DNA of 64,000 bases, from assembly GCA_016283275.1 (NCBI GenBank), contig JAEEMP010000038.1, positions 1 to 64,000 on the forward strand, given 5' to 3'. Under the pieces are notes generated by a model, which was given only the letters and a program-made list of their open reading frames with translations, was not told the origin of the DNA and ran no database searches. The first letter of the stretch is position 1. Each line of letters begins with the position of its first letter. This document shows, in pieces, positions 45,574-54,987 of the stretch. This DNA comes from Lachnospiraceae bacterium. Its GTDB lineage: Bacteria; Bacillota; Clostridia; Lachnospirales; Lachnospiraceae. The translations under genes and the position numbers were made by a program.

Positions 45574-46105
45574 CGGTGTTAACAAAAAACCGAATATCGT
45601 ATTGTTTGCCTCTGTTACATCGCTTTTGCTTCTTTTGCTGCTTGTTGGGATATTCTTTTTTCACAGAGCCGATAAAACGGGAACATATGCAGCAAAGGCG
45701 CATGAGACTTATGATGTATCGGGTATATCCGCCTCAAACATTCCGGATGATCTTTCCGCTATGGTCTTAAACAGCATGGATCCGTGGGAATCAGGGGATT
45801 TTGATGAATATACGGGAGAAAAGATAGATCACAGAAGGCGGCTGAGACTTAAAGAATACATAGTGGCAAGGAATGAAAAGTATATAGTAAAGCTTTCTGA
45901 AGGTTTTACATTTTCTGTATTTGAATATGATCCATCGGGTGCTTTTTTGAAATCGGATGATTATATCAATGGTGAGATCATTGCCTTAAGTCCTCAAACA
46001 GCTACATTCTGCGTGAGCATTAGAAGAGATGAGGACGAAAAAAAACTTTCGCCAGGACAATGGGGCAGATTTATACGTGAGTTGGATATAATGTTGTTGT
46101 ATTGA
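45563..46105 (+). CDS. Single-pass membrane protein, unknown
   Basis: A 180-aa protein with one N-terminal membrane helix (IVLFASVTSLLLLLLLVGIF) and a mixed extracellular domain of about 140 residues (QTATFCVSIRRDEDE). No family recognised. It overlaps the beta-helix lipoprotein gene by 11 bp and precedes the polymerase gene by 12 bp, so it is likely an accessory assembly factor. Confidence 0.75.
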   Translation: MTNDGVNKKPNIVLFASVTSLLLLLLLVGIFFFHRADKTGTYAAKAHETYDVSGISASNIPDDLSAMVLNSMDPWESGDFDEYTGEKIDHRRRLRLKEYIVARNEKYIVKLSEGFTFSVFEYDPSGAFLKSDDYINGEIIALSPQTATFCVSIRRDEDEKKLSPGQWGRFIRELDIMLLY

Positions 46106-46117
46106 TCGGAGAAAGAT

Positions 46118-47431
46118 TTGAAGGTAGCAGTAAATAAAAAGCATTTAATATTTTCAATTGCATACTTTTTTACGATGTTAACGCTTCTTCTTAACCAGAT
46201 AGAGGCGCTGCCGTTTGCTATCGTATTTCGAAAGACGAAATATGCCTACGTTGCGCTTGTACTTGTGCTTTGGATGACCGGCAACAGGATAAGACGCGGA
46301 TCTTGGCTTGCGATATGTAGCTGGAGTTTGTTTTTTATACATGCCGTGTTCTTTGGATATGTATTTAATACTACAGAGGGTGCGCATATAGCGGCAGAGA
46401 ATATTTCGGTTAATGTTACGCAGATGATATGGTATCTTTTGATGGTTCTTGCCACATACCTTTATGTGTCGCAAAACGGAATTTTTAAACTGTTTATTAC
46501 ACTCAGTTTTTATGTGACCGGGCTCCAACTGTTAATAGCTGCTGCATTACATCGACAGGATTTTGTGAATCCTGTCTGGGGACTTATCCAATCCTTTACG
46601 GCTGATATAAGATATAAAACGCAATTTGGATTTATCCATGCAGGATATCTTTCAAATGCAACATATCTTGTTGTCGTTCTTTCGTTGTTCTTTTTCGAAT
46701 TGTACAGACATGATCCGGATAAGCGTATCAGAAGTATCATGTGGATAAGTCTTATATTTTTAGATGTTCTGGCACTTGAGATGCTGATGTGTGCTGCCGA
46801 AAGGGCGGGTATCATATCAACAGTCATTCTTTTGTTCATATATTTTATATTTGTGTTTTTAAGAATAAGACTGGAAGCAAGAACAACCATTTTATTGATA
46901 ATGGCCGGCGTATTTTTCGTTTTTGTCATGGCTTCGGCGGGAGTGTTTACCCATATATGGGATAAGTCTAACAGAGCGCTGAATATTACGGTCAATTATC
47001 CTATTTTTTTGAAACTTGGTAATATCTGGACGGGGATGGGCTTTGTGGACAGTTCAGGTTTTCACGAAGATATTCTTGCTTTTGGTGACAGAACAAGCTC
47101 ATTGGATATGTATTATGTATATATCTTCTTTACCACAGGTATAATAGGTTGTATTTTAATAGGTTTAGGGCTTATGACCATACTCGTAAAACTGTTTTCG
47201 TTAAAGAAAACGGACCTTAATATAACTGCTATTGCATTATATGTCTCATGGCTTTTCTTTGCTTTTTGGCAATGTAATATGGTGACTTACAGATATCCGT
47301 CGCCGACTATTTTATATACAATTCTTTTGTGTGCCGTAAGCAGAGGATTCTGCAAGGATGAGAATACTTTGGGAATGGTAAAAGAGAAGGTTAAAACAGA
47401 TTATCCTGTTGAAGATATTTTGGTAGTATAA
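46118..47431 (+). CDS. Polysaccharide polymerase (Wzy/O-antigen ligase-like)
   Basis: A 437-aa membrane protein with 10-12 hydrophobic segments and one larger outer loop (about residues 295-340, GMGFVDSSGFHEDILAFGDRTSSLD), the layout of Wzy polymerases and O-antigen ligases. Sequence conservation in this group is low, so the assignment rests on topology and operon context. TTG start with GGAGAA 6 bp upstream. Confidence 0.75.
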   Translation: MKVAVNKKHLIFSIAYFFTMLTLLLNQIEALPFAIVFRKTKYAYVALVLVLWMTGNRIRRGSWLAICSWSLFFIHAVFFGYVFNTTEGAHIAAENISVNVTQMIWYLLMVLATYLYVSQNGIFKLFITLSFYVTGLQLLIAAALHRQDFVNPVWGLIQSFTADIRYKTQFGFIHAGYLSNATYLVVVLSLFFFELYRHDPDKRIRSIMWISLIFLDVLALEMLMCAAERAGIISTVILLFIYFIFVFLRIRLEARTTILLIMAGVFFVFVMASAGVFTHIWDKSNRALNITVNYPIFLKLGNIWTGMGFVDSSGFHEDILAFGDRTSSLDMYYVYIFFTTGIIGCILIGLGLMTILVKLFSLKKTDLNITAIALYVSWLFFAFWQCNMVTYRYPSPTILYTILLCAVSRGFCKDENTLGMVKEKVKTDYPVEDILVV

Positions 47432-47449
47432 TTATTTTTTAAGGGTGAG

Positions 47450-48553
47450 ATGAAAAACGCAGTTTTACAGATAATGAATTATGCCGCGGTTTATCGTGGT
47501 AATTTTATGGAATCATTGACGGCTTTGGACGAAAGGCTTAAAGAGAAAGATACTGTTACAATATATCTTTTTTGTAAAGACGCCGAGAAGGCCGCAAAGA
47601 TATGGATCGATGATATGGTCAGTGCAGGGGATATTGTACGGTTTTTGAGCGACGATCATAAAGCTGATGTGAGACTCATTAAAGACCTGATAAGGGAGTA
47701 CAATGTAAAACTGATACATACGCATTTTTTGACAATGCCGCAGTTTTTGTCGATATACTGCGCCAACAGACGATCAAATCTGCCGATAGTTATGCATATG
47801 CATAATCATTCTAAAAAAGCCGGTAACATAATTAAGAGAAAAATTTCTCATTTCATTTACCGGAAATGTTATATGGTTGCCTGCAGCAAGTCTGTGTATG
47901 ACAGTCTTATAAGGGATTACCCGAAGAATAAGAAATGCTATATTGACAACGGGGTCTATTTTGAAAGACTTGAAAAATTTGAAACATTGGATAAAAGGGA
48001 TTTCGGGGTGTCAGAGGATGAAAAACTTCTGCTTATCTTTGGCTTTGATTTTTACAGAAAAGGAGTAGATCTTGCCATAAAGGCTGTTTCCGATCTTCGA
48101 AAAGCAGGTTTAAAGTATTCTTTACTTGTATCACTTTCTACCAATTTCGAAGAAGCGGAGTCCAATGTAAAGAAAATATTGGGAGAAGTACCTGATTGGA
48201 TAAAGCTTATAAAAGCACGGAGTGATGTTGCATCGTTTTACAATGCGGTCGATATGTTTTTATCACCTTCGAGGGAGGAAGGTCTTCCGTATTCGGTCAT
48301 TGAAGCAGAGTATTCAAGGTGTAATGTTGTTCTGAGCAATATTTCCGCGCAGATACATCTTAAACTTAAGTATGGGGTCTGGTTTAAAAAGGATGATCCG
48401 GAAGATTTAAAAAACGCTATACTTAAGGCTGAGAAGTTAAGAGAAGAAAAACTTAATAATATGGATAGTGTAAAAGAATTTATGAGGGAGAATTATTCTC
48501 TTTCAAAATGGGTGGATGAAGTTGTTGAGTTATACGGAAGTATTTTATCATAA
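47450..48553 (+). CDS. Glycosyltransferase family 4
   Basis: A 367-aa GT-B enzyme. The N-terminal domain includes LIHTHFLTMPQFLSIYC and MVACSKSVYDSL. The donor domain has LLIFGFDFYRKGVDLAIKAV and FLSPSREEGLPYSVIEAEYS (EX7E-type). The nearby polymerase and chain-length genes place it in repeat-unit assembly. Confidence 0.9.
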   Translation: MKNAVLQIMNYAAVYRGNFMESLTALDERLKEKDTVTIYLFCKDAEKAAKIWIDDMVSAGDIVRFLSDDHKADVRLIKDLIREYNVKLIHTHFLTMPQFLSIYCANRRSNLPIVMHMHNHSKKAGNIIKRKISHFIYRKCYMVACSKSVYDSLIRDYPKNKKCYIDNGVYFERLEKFETLDKRDFGVSEDEKLLLIFGFDFYRKGVDLAIKAVSDLRKAGLKYSLLVSLSTNFEEAESNVKKILGEVPDWIKLIKARSDVASFYNAVDMFLSPSREEGLPYSVIEAEYSRCNVVLSNISAQIHLKLKYGVWFKKDDPEDLKNAILKAEKLREEKLNNMDSVKEFMRENYSLSKWVDEVVELYGSILS

Positions 48554-48589
48554 ATGTAAAGGAATAATTGAATTATCCTAGGAGGAGCC

Positions 48590-49918
48590 ATGGTTAAAGA
48601 AAAGAATGATTATATTTTGATAGACTTTACGGGGTTGATCAAAGCTATGTTTAATAGCTTGTGGTTTTTGATCGCAGTTGGAGTTTTGGGTGCTGTGCTG
48701 ACTTATGCCGTAGGCTATATATACACGAGTAATATCCAGTATACGCCCATGTACTCGTCTACCGTAAAATTATATTCAACTTCTGCGTATTCAAGTGCAT
48801 CAAGAACGGCATCAACTCAGATGAATGATTATTATGAAATAATGAGGACAAGAAGAGTGGCTAATCAGGTCATTTCCGATTTTAACCTCAATATGACATA
48901 CAGGGAATTTACCGGCCAGATAAGCAGATCGATGGTAACGGATACCAATATGATGTATATTACCGTAATGTTTCCAAATGCGGAGGTAGGCAAAGAAATT
49001 CTGGATGACCTGATAACAGTAACATCTGCTTATGCCCTTGAGATAATGGGAACGATTCCGGTAGAAGTATACGATGAAGCACAGGTTGCCGAAAGACCGT
49101 CAAATGTACCCGTATTGCCCACCAAAAAACTTCTTGTATTTGGTTTCGCAGGCAGTTTTCTTCTGGCATTCCTCATAGTTTTATTTTTGTTTTTATCCGA
49201 CAATAAGGTCAGAACCTCCGAAGATGTTAAAGCAGAATCCAAACTCGATGTTCTGTCTGCGGTTCTGGATAAGAAAAACAAGAAAAGTCCCGGGATAAAT
49301 AAAGCATCCATGCAGAGTCTGTACGGAGAACTTCGAATGATCAAGCCGGATGCGAAAACCATATGCTTCTACACATTCTCTGATGAAAATAAGGGAAGCG
49401 TTATCAAAGATTATCTGTCATTCCTTACGGAAGCAGGCAAGAAAGCCGTATACCTTGATACGGAGATCACCAATCCAAAGTGGGGCATAGAAGTATCGGA
49501 GGAAAGTAAAAACTCACTTAACGACTATCTTGAAGGCAAGGTTAATGATATTGCCAAGATAACTTCCAAAGATGATGGCGGAAATTATATTAAGCCGGTT
49601 CAGGCAAACAATACTATTGAACTGCTTACCGGCAATTCATTTGATACCCTTATCGATAAACTGAGGTCCGAGTATGATGTAATTCTCGTAGATACTGCCC
49701 CTTTTGCATATTCCGCTGAAGCCAAAGTAATAAGAGGAAAGTTTGATGTAACCATAGTCGTTGCTCAACTGGGCAAGACAAAACGTGAAGATTGTGCTTC
49801 TCTTTCAAACAGTTTTAAAGAGAACGAGCTTGACGGCGTTATCGTTACAAATGTAAAAGGAAATATAAAGAAGAAGGCATTTAAGCGTGAATACGGTCGT
49901 TTCATGGGGTTATATTAA
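48590..49918 (+). CDS. Chain-length determinant protein fused to a degenerate BY-kinase domain
   Basis: A 442-aa Wzz/CapAB-like protein controlling polymer length. TM1 (about 20-45) and TM2 (about 183-205, preceded by Pro-rich ERPSNVPVLPTKK) flank the extracytoplasmic domain. The C-terminal 185 residues have the fold pattern of a bacterial tyrosine kinase, but the Walker A GxxGxGK(S/T) is missing: the matching place reads YTFSDENKGSVIK. The Walker A' Asp is also altered (VYLDTEITNP), and there is no C-terminal tyrosine cluster. Walker B-like VILVDTAPF remains. It is probably a catalytically dead scaffold. No separate phosphatase gene was seen. Confidence 0.85.
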   Translation: MVKEKNDYILIDFTGLIKAMFNSLWFLIAVGVLGAVLTYAVGYIYTSNIQYTPMYSSTVKLYSTSAYSSASRTASTQMNDYYEIMRTRRVANQVISDFNLNMTYREFTGQISRSMVTDTNMMYITVMFPNAEVGKEILDDLITVTSAYALEIMGTIPVEVYDEAQVAERPSNVPVLPTKKLLVFGFAGSFLLAFLIVLFLFLSDNKVRTSEDVKAESKLDVLSAVLDKKNKKSPGINKASMQSLYGELRMIKPDAKTICFYTFSDENKGSVIKDYLSFLTEAGKKAVYLDTEITNPKWGIEVSEESKNSLNDYLEGKVNDIAKITSKDDGGNYIKPVQANNTIELLTGNSFDTLIDKLRSEYDVILVDTAPFAYSAEAKVIRGKFDVTIVVAQLGKTKREDCASLSNSFKENELDGVIVTNVKGNIKKKAFKREYGRFMGLY

Positions 49919-50685
49919 TGGAAGAATCAAGAAAGATTCCCAAAATAATACATTATTGCTGGTTTGGCAGGGGAGAGAAGCCTGGTAATATTAAGGCTTT
50001 TATCGCAGGCTGGAAGAATTTACTTGATGATTATGAATTTATCGAGTGGAATGAAGACAATTTTAAGATAGAAGAGGCTCCGATCTATGTACAGGAGGCA
50101 TACAGTGTCAGAAAATTCGCATTTGTAAGCGACTATGCAAGAATAAAAGGACTGTATGAAAAAGGCGGAGTATATCTTGATACGGACATTGAGATAGTAA
50201 GGCGGTTTGATGAACTTTTGCCCGGCAGGGATCTGGTTCTCGGATTTGAAAGCGACAGATCGCTTGAAACTGCATTTATGGCAGCTACACCGGAAAATGA
50301 ACTGATCGGTGGATTTCTTAAGACATATGAGAACAGAAAGTTTATAAACGAAGACGGCTCATACGATATGTCGGTGATCAATGAACATTTCAGTTCTTTT
50401 ATGAGTCAGAATACCGATATAGATCTTGATGATGAGAGGTTAAGAGAATTTGAAGAGGGAAAAATAGTTGTATATCCAAGAGACTATTTTGCTGCGTTTG
50501 ATATAAGTAACTGGCATATAAAACCCACTGAAAATACTTATACCATTCATCATATGAATGCCAGCTGGAGCTCAAAGAAAAAGAAACTTTATTTTTCGAC
50601 CATAAAGGCTCTGCAGCGGATTCTTGGAATAAAGGGTTACGATAAGCTTAAAGGGGCTTATGACAAATTAAAGAAAAAAGGCTAA
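49918..50685 (+). CDS. DXD-containing glycosyltransferase (GT32 type)
   Basis: A 255-aa sugar transferase of the capsular polysaccharide/GT32 group: KIIHYCWFGRGEKPGNIKAF at the N-terminus and GLYEKGGVYLDTDIEIV, where DTD is the metal and nucleotide-binding DXD. ATG overlaps the stop of the chain-length gene by one base. Confidence 0.9.
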   Translation: MEESRKIPKIIHYCWFGRGEKPGNIKAFIAGWKNLLDDYEFIEWNEDNFKIEEAPIYVQEAYSVRKFAFVSDYARIKGLYEKGGVYLDTDIEIVRRFDELLPGRDLVLGFESDRSLETAFMAATPENELIGGFLKTYENRKFINEDGSYDMSVINEHFSSFMSQNTDIDLDDERLREFEEGKIVVYPRDYFAAFDISNWHIKPTENTYTIHHMNASWSSKKKKLYFSTIKALQRILGIKGYDKLKGAYDKLKKKG

Positions 50686-50700
50686 ACTGATTATTTGATT

Positions 50701-52917
50701 ATGGGGAAAGATCAGATGGATGAAATCACAAGTCAGGTATTGACAGCGGTAAAGGCTGCAATTGCAAAAGAGAAGGCGGTATTTGAGGGCGATGTTGACT
50801 GGTATAAGTTAAGAGATTATCTGAAATTCGGCATACTCGACGGTATGTCATTTTCAGCTGTTTTGCCGAAGACTTTTAAAGATGATACAGAAGCCTCATT
50901 TTTGAACAACTGGAAACAATATTCTTTCCAGAGAGCAGTCAAGCAGATGGCGTCTGTGGGTTCTCTTTATAATGTACTAAAAAAGGGTGAAGAAGCAGGT
51001 GCAAAACCTGTAATATTTAAAGGAATAGTGCTGGCCTCTTTGTATCCGGAACCTTTTATGAGGTTTTCATCGGATGCCGATATATATGTGACACCTTCTG
51101 ACAGAAAAATAATGGAAGGTGTTTTTGATGAACTTGGATATAAGCTTATACCTGAAGTTTCCAAGGAACACGTTCCGCATTATGTGGGAACGGGTAATAA
51201 TGCCGCATTCCATATAGATCTTCATGACTGCCTCTGGGAGGACTATGAGGGAAAGCAGGCAAAACTTTTGGATTCCCTTAAATTGACCGATCCCGATACT
51301 TTTATTGAAGTTGAAGCCTGTGGGATAAAAGTCAGAACGCTTGGCATTACCGAACATCTGATTTTTCAGGTATTTCATGTAGTTAAGCATTTTGCGACCG
51401 AAGGGCTTCCTTTACGTTTTGTTACCGATCTTGCGCTTTATTCAAGGAAGTATGCTGACGAGATTGACTGGAAACGCTTTTGGAGCACTATGATGCTTTT
51501 GAAGTACGACGTGTTCTATAAATCGATCATGGAAGGGGCCAAAATATATCTTGGGATCGATGCTGATATTAAAGCACCCGAGAATATGAAACCCGGAAAT
51601 GTTGAGCTGCTTTTTGAAGAAATAGTGGCTTACGGACACAGAAAAAGCGATAACATTGAACATTATTTCGCGATCGGCTTTATATCCGGTTATTTTATGC
51701 GAAACAATACAAAGCAAAAAGGTCGTCTTTCTCAATTTCGTGCCAGATATTTTCCTTCAAGATCTGAACTTAAGGAAAAGTACGGATATGCCAAAAAGCA
51801 TGGCATATTACTCCCGATCGCATGGATACACAGATTGTTTGGCGCTTTAAGATTTTCTTTGATAAGTCGCAATAAAGGTATAGCGACAAAAGAAGTGCTT
51901 GAAAAGGCCAATGAAAGAGTAGGATTAATGAGCAAATACGGTCTGCTGGAAGAAAAGGGAGAAGAGAAGGCTTTTAACCCCGAAGACGTTTTGGTAAGTG
52001 TTGTAATCCCCACTTATGCAACTTCCGATTCGCTTAAAAGAGCGCTCGATTCCATACTCAGCCAGACACATACAAAACTCGATATTATCGTTGTGGACGA
52101 TAATCCTGCGGATTCCGATTACAGAAAAAAAGCCGAATCGGTGATGGATGCATATAAATATAATGATAATATCCGTTATATTAAAAATCCTCAAAATCTG
52201 GGCGGTTCCGGAGCACGAAATGTCGGTATTGAGGCGGCTAAAGGTGATTATATAGCTTTCCTCGACGATGATGATTATTATTATCCCACAAAAATAGAAA
52301 AGCAGCTCAATGTTTTTCTTAATACCGGGTTTTCGGAACTTGCACTTGTTTATTGTGATGTAGCTTATGAAGATAATTATGGCCGCATTACTTATATCGA
52401 GAGAAAGAGAATAAGAGGCAATTCGCTGTATAAGGCTTTAAAAGACGGCTGTATTGCCGCAACATCTCAGTGGCTTGTAAAAAAGAAAGCATTGCTCAGC
52501 GTGGGCTGTTTTACGATATTGCCGTGCAAACAGGATTCAACTGTTTTATTAAAACTATTGCGCGCAGGTTACGAAGTTGATTATGTGCCTGAGATATTAA
52601 GTATCTATCATGATGGTGTGGGAGAAGTCAGGATAAGTTTGGGATCCCGAAAAGTCGAAGGAGAGCTTACTTATGCCAACGCGTGTCGTGAATGTTACGG
52701 TGAGTTTACCAAACACCAAAGAAAACAGGTAGAATTCGGTATCGCCAAAAGGCTTTATGAAATATGGGCATATAAAGCGAACGGTGAAGGTGAATGTAAG
52801 AAATATTTATCGGTGATGAGAAAATCCGCACCGTTTAGAACATTTAAATTTCTTATAAGAACAAGACTGAGGTTGATTAAGAGGAAAGTGATCAAATGGT
52901 CAAAACAGCACTTATAA
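50701..52917 (+). CDS. NTP_transf_5-like nucleotidyltransferase fused to a GT2 glycosyltransferase
   Basis: A 738-aa two-domain protein. Residues 1-400 fit the uncharacterised nucleotidyltransferase family PF14907 (PVIFKGIVLASLYPE, FMRFSSDADIYV with the catalytic Asp pair, FHIDLHDCLWED). Residues about 435-700 form a GT-A family 2 enzyme (VSVVIPTYATSDSLKRALDS, IIVVDDNP, AFLDDDDYYYP). PF14907 proteins accompany lasso clusters; in the pseudomycoidin system the homologous protein adds sugar to the phosphorylated peptide. The gene could therefore serve either the exopolysaccharide or the RiPP 5 kb downstream. ATG 50716, behind GGGGAAAG, is an alternative start. Confidence 0.85.
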   Translation: MGKDQMDEITSQVLTAVKAAIAKEKAVFEGDVDWYKLRDYLKFGILDGMSFSAVLPKTFKDDTEASFLNNWKQYSFQRAVKQMASVGSLYNVLKKGEEAGAKPVIFKGIVLASLYPEPFMRFSSDADIYVTPSDRKIMEGVFDELGYKLIPEVSKEHVPHYVGTGNNAAFHIDLHDCLWEDYEGKQAKLLDSLKLTDPDTFIEVEACGIKVRTLGITEHLIFQVFHVVKHFATEGLPLRFVTDLALYSRKYADEIDWKRFWSTMMLLKYDVFYKSIMEGAKIYLGIDADIKAPENMKPGNVELLFEEIVAYGHRKSDNIEHYFAIGFISGYFMRNNTKQKGRLSQFRARYFPSRSELKEKYGYAKKHGILLPIAWIHRLFGALRFSLISRNKGIATKEVLEKANERVGLMSKYGLLEEKGEEKAFNPEDVLVSVVIPTYATSDSLKRALDSILSQTHTKLDIIVVDDNPADSDYRKKAESVMDAYKYNDNIRYIKNPQNLGGSGARNVGIEAAKGDYIAFLDDDDYYYPTKIEKQLNVFLNTGFSELALVYCDVAYEDNYGRITYIERKRIRGNSLYKALKDGCIAATSQWLVKKKALLSVGCFTILPCKQDSTVLLKLLRAGYEVDYVPEILSIYHDGVGEVRISLGSRKVEGELTYANACRECYGEFTKHQRKQVEFGIAKRLYEIWAYKANGEGECKKYLSVMRKSAPFRTFKFLIRTRLRLIKRKVIKWSKQHL

Positions 52918-53942
52918 CTATCTGGATGGGCGGAAACTTTCCCGAATGGTTTCCTTTGTGGGTAAGATCTGCTTCTTTAAATCCTGAATTTGATTATTAT
53001 GTCGTAACAGACAGAGAATGGACATGGGATATTTCCAATATTCATTATATTTCGATGAATTTAAAAGAGGCAGAGTCTGTTTTTGAAAAAGTTATCGGTA
53101 TGAAGATCTGTTTGAAGACACCGTATAAACTTTGTGATTATAAACCCGTCTGGTGGGCAGTAATAGGCGAAGCCATTAATGATTATGATTACTGGGGACA
53201 TATAGATACCGATGTAATATACGGCAATTTAAGCAAGTTTTTAACCGAGGATTTGCTGAGCGATCATACAAAGATATTCGAACAGGGAAATCTTACAATT
53301 TACAAAAATACCGAAGAAATAAGGAATATCTATAAAAAGAGTGCCCTTAAGGATAATATGGCTTATTCTTACAAAAAGGCATTTCGTACAAATTGGGCCT
53401 GTTATTTTGATGAATATATGGGTATGAATCTCTTGGGAGATAAGTATTTTAAGGTGTTAAGAGACCAGCTTACCGAGAATTATATTCAGGATTTCTCGTG
53501 GCAGCATTTAAATTTTACATCTTATATTACCAAAGAGGATTTCATTTTCAAATGGGATAACGGCCATCTGTTCAGGTATATCGTGGATGGGGAAGGCAGG
53601 CTGAAAACGGATGAGACCGGTAAGCTTATCGTGAAAGAGTTTTTACTCTGCCATATACAGAAGCGCCGGATGGAAATAGTTTCGGAGCTTAAAGATGATT
53701 TTGCGGATATTACAAATATAAGCGGATTCTGGATAATTCCGAATAAGTTTACCGTAAAAGAACCCGAGGGCGCTTTATATACCGAAAAAGACAAGGTCGA
53801 ATATGAGGAGCTTATCAGGGTAAAAGATAAGCAGCGTCAGATCGACAATATGAAGCGAAACGGGATATTCTCATATATTCCCCACAGGTTAAGGACTAAA
53901 AAGATAGTTGGTTATATAAGAAAAGAAAAAGGCTTTTTCTAG
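52896..53942 (+). CDS. Glycosyltransferase-like protein (DUF6625 type)
   Basis: A 348-aa protein with a GT-A-like N-terminal half (LITIWMGGNFPEWFPLWVRS, DYDYWGHIDTDVIYGNL with a DXD-type DTD) and a basic C-terminal tail. It resembles the DUF6625 family found in capsule clusters; donor and acceptor unknown. It overlaps the upstream fusion gene by 22 bp with the SD GAGGAAAG inside that gene. Confidence 0.8.
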   Translation: MVKTALITIWMGGNFPEWFPLWVRSASLNPEFDYYVVTDREWTWDISNIHYISMNLKEAESVFEKVIGMKICLKTPYKLCDYKPVWWAVIGEAINDYDYWGHIDTDVIYGNLSKFLTEDLLSDHTKIFEQGNLTIYKNTEEIRNIYKKSALKDNMAYSYKKAFRTNWACYFDEYMGMNLLGDKYFKVLRDQLTENYIQDFSWQHLNFTSYITKEDFIFKWDNGHLFRYIVDGEGRLKTDETGKLIVKEFLLCHIQKRRMEIVSELKDDFADITNISGFWIIPNKFTVKEPEGALYTEKDKVEYEELIRVKDKQRQIDNMKRNGIFSYIPHRLRTKKIVGYIRKEKGFF

Positions 53943-53960
53943 AAGTTGGGGAGGGTAGAT

Positions 53961-54959
53961 ATGGATGATATTAAGAATGCGATCATAAGTGTTATAGTAC
54001 CGGTATACAATACCGAAAAGCATTTAAATAATTGCCTGGAAAGCATTATCGGTCAGACTTATAAAAACCTTGAGATAATCATTGTGGATGACGGTTCGAC
54101 CGACGGATCGCTCGATCTCTTAAAAGAGTGGGAAAAAAAGGATGAACGTATAAAGCTATTTCATAAGGAGAATGGGGGAGCTGCTTCCGCCAGAAATATC
54201 GCGCTTGAACATGCAACAGGTGAATATATTTCGTTTGTGGATTCGGATGATATCATTACGGAAAATATGTTTGAGTACATGCTGGAAACACTTGAAAAGT
54301 ATGATGCTGACATCTGTCAGTGCGGTATGGAAGAAATCCGTGAAAGCGGGTCCAAAATGGTATTATCGGGCAATGAAGAGTTTGTGGCCACGGATAAAAG
54401 GTTCTGGGAACTGGTAAGTAACGGAGATATGCCTTCTGTTTGTATATGGACTAAGTTATATAAAAGCGCATTATGGGAAAAGATCCGCTTTCCCGAAGGG
54501 CATGTTTTTGAGGATGAAGCCATTATCCTTCAAATGTTAAAGAATAAACCGAGGATCGTTATCGTTCCGATGCCGTTTTATAATTATCTGCGTATGAATT
54601 CCACAGTCATGCGTAATCTTAAAAGTGAAGACGAATTGTATAAGAGCAGTGTACTTTTCGAAAGAATGGATTATCTCTTCGAGCAAAAATACGCAAAATG
54701 TGTCCGTAGATCTTTTGCATACGGAATAAGGTTATTGTGCAAGTGTTATAAAGATAAAGCATTCATGAGAAGTGCATCCGGTTCGGATGATTTTTATAAA
54801 CTTAAAGCTGCCTGGGTCAGCAAAGCCAAAGAAGCATCCAAACTTGTGGACGATCCCCAATTTAAATTTATGATGTTTTTGTTAAGGGTTAATTGGCCTT
54901 TGTATGTATTTATTCAGCAAATATTCAGTCCTATACACGACAGAAAGGCCGGAAAATAA
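53961..54959 (+). CDS. Glycosyltransferase family 2
   Basis: A 332-aa GT-A enzyme with ISVIVPVYNTEKHLNNCLES, IIIVDDGSTDGSLDLL, NGGAASARNIALEHATGEYI and FVDSDDIIT (DXD-type). A helical C-terminal tail may contact the membrane. The start ATG 53961 has GGGGAGGG 5 bp upstream. It is the last clear glycosyltransferase of the operon. Confidence 0.9.
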   Translation: MDDIKNAIISVIVPVYNTEKHLNNCLESIIGQTYKNLEIIIVDDGSTDGSLDLLKEWEKKDERIKLFHKENGGAASARNIALEHATGEYISFVDSDDIITENMFEYMLETLEKYDADICQCGMEEIRESGSKMVLSGNEEFVATDKRFWELVSNGDMPSVCIWTKLYKSALWEKIRFPEGHVFEDEAIILQMLKNKPRIVIVPMPFYNYLRMNSTVMRNLKSEDELYKSSVLFERMDYLFEQKYAKCVRRSFAYGIRLLCKCYKDKAFMRSASGSDDFYKLKAAWVSKAKEASKLVDDPQFKFMMFLLRVNWPLYVFIQQIFSPIHDRKAGK

Positions 54960-54987
54960 CAAATAACAGGGATGAAGAGGTAATCAG

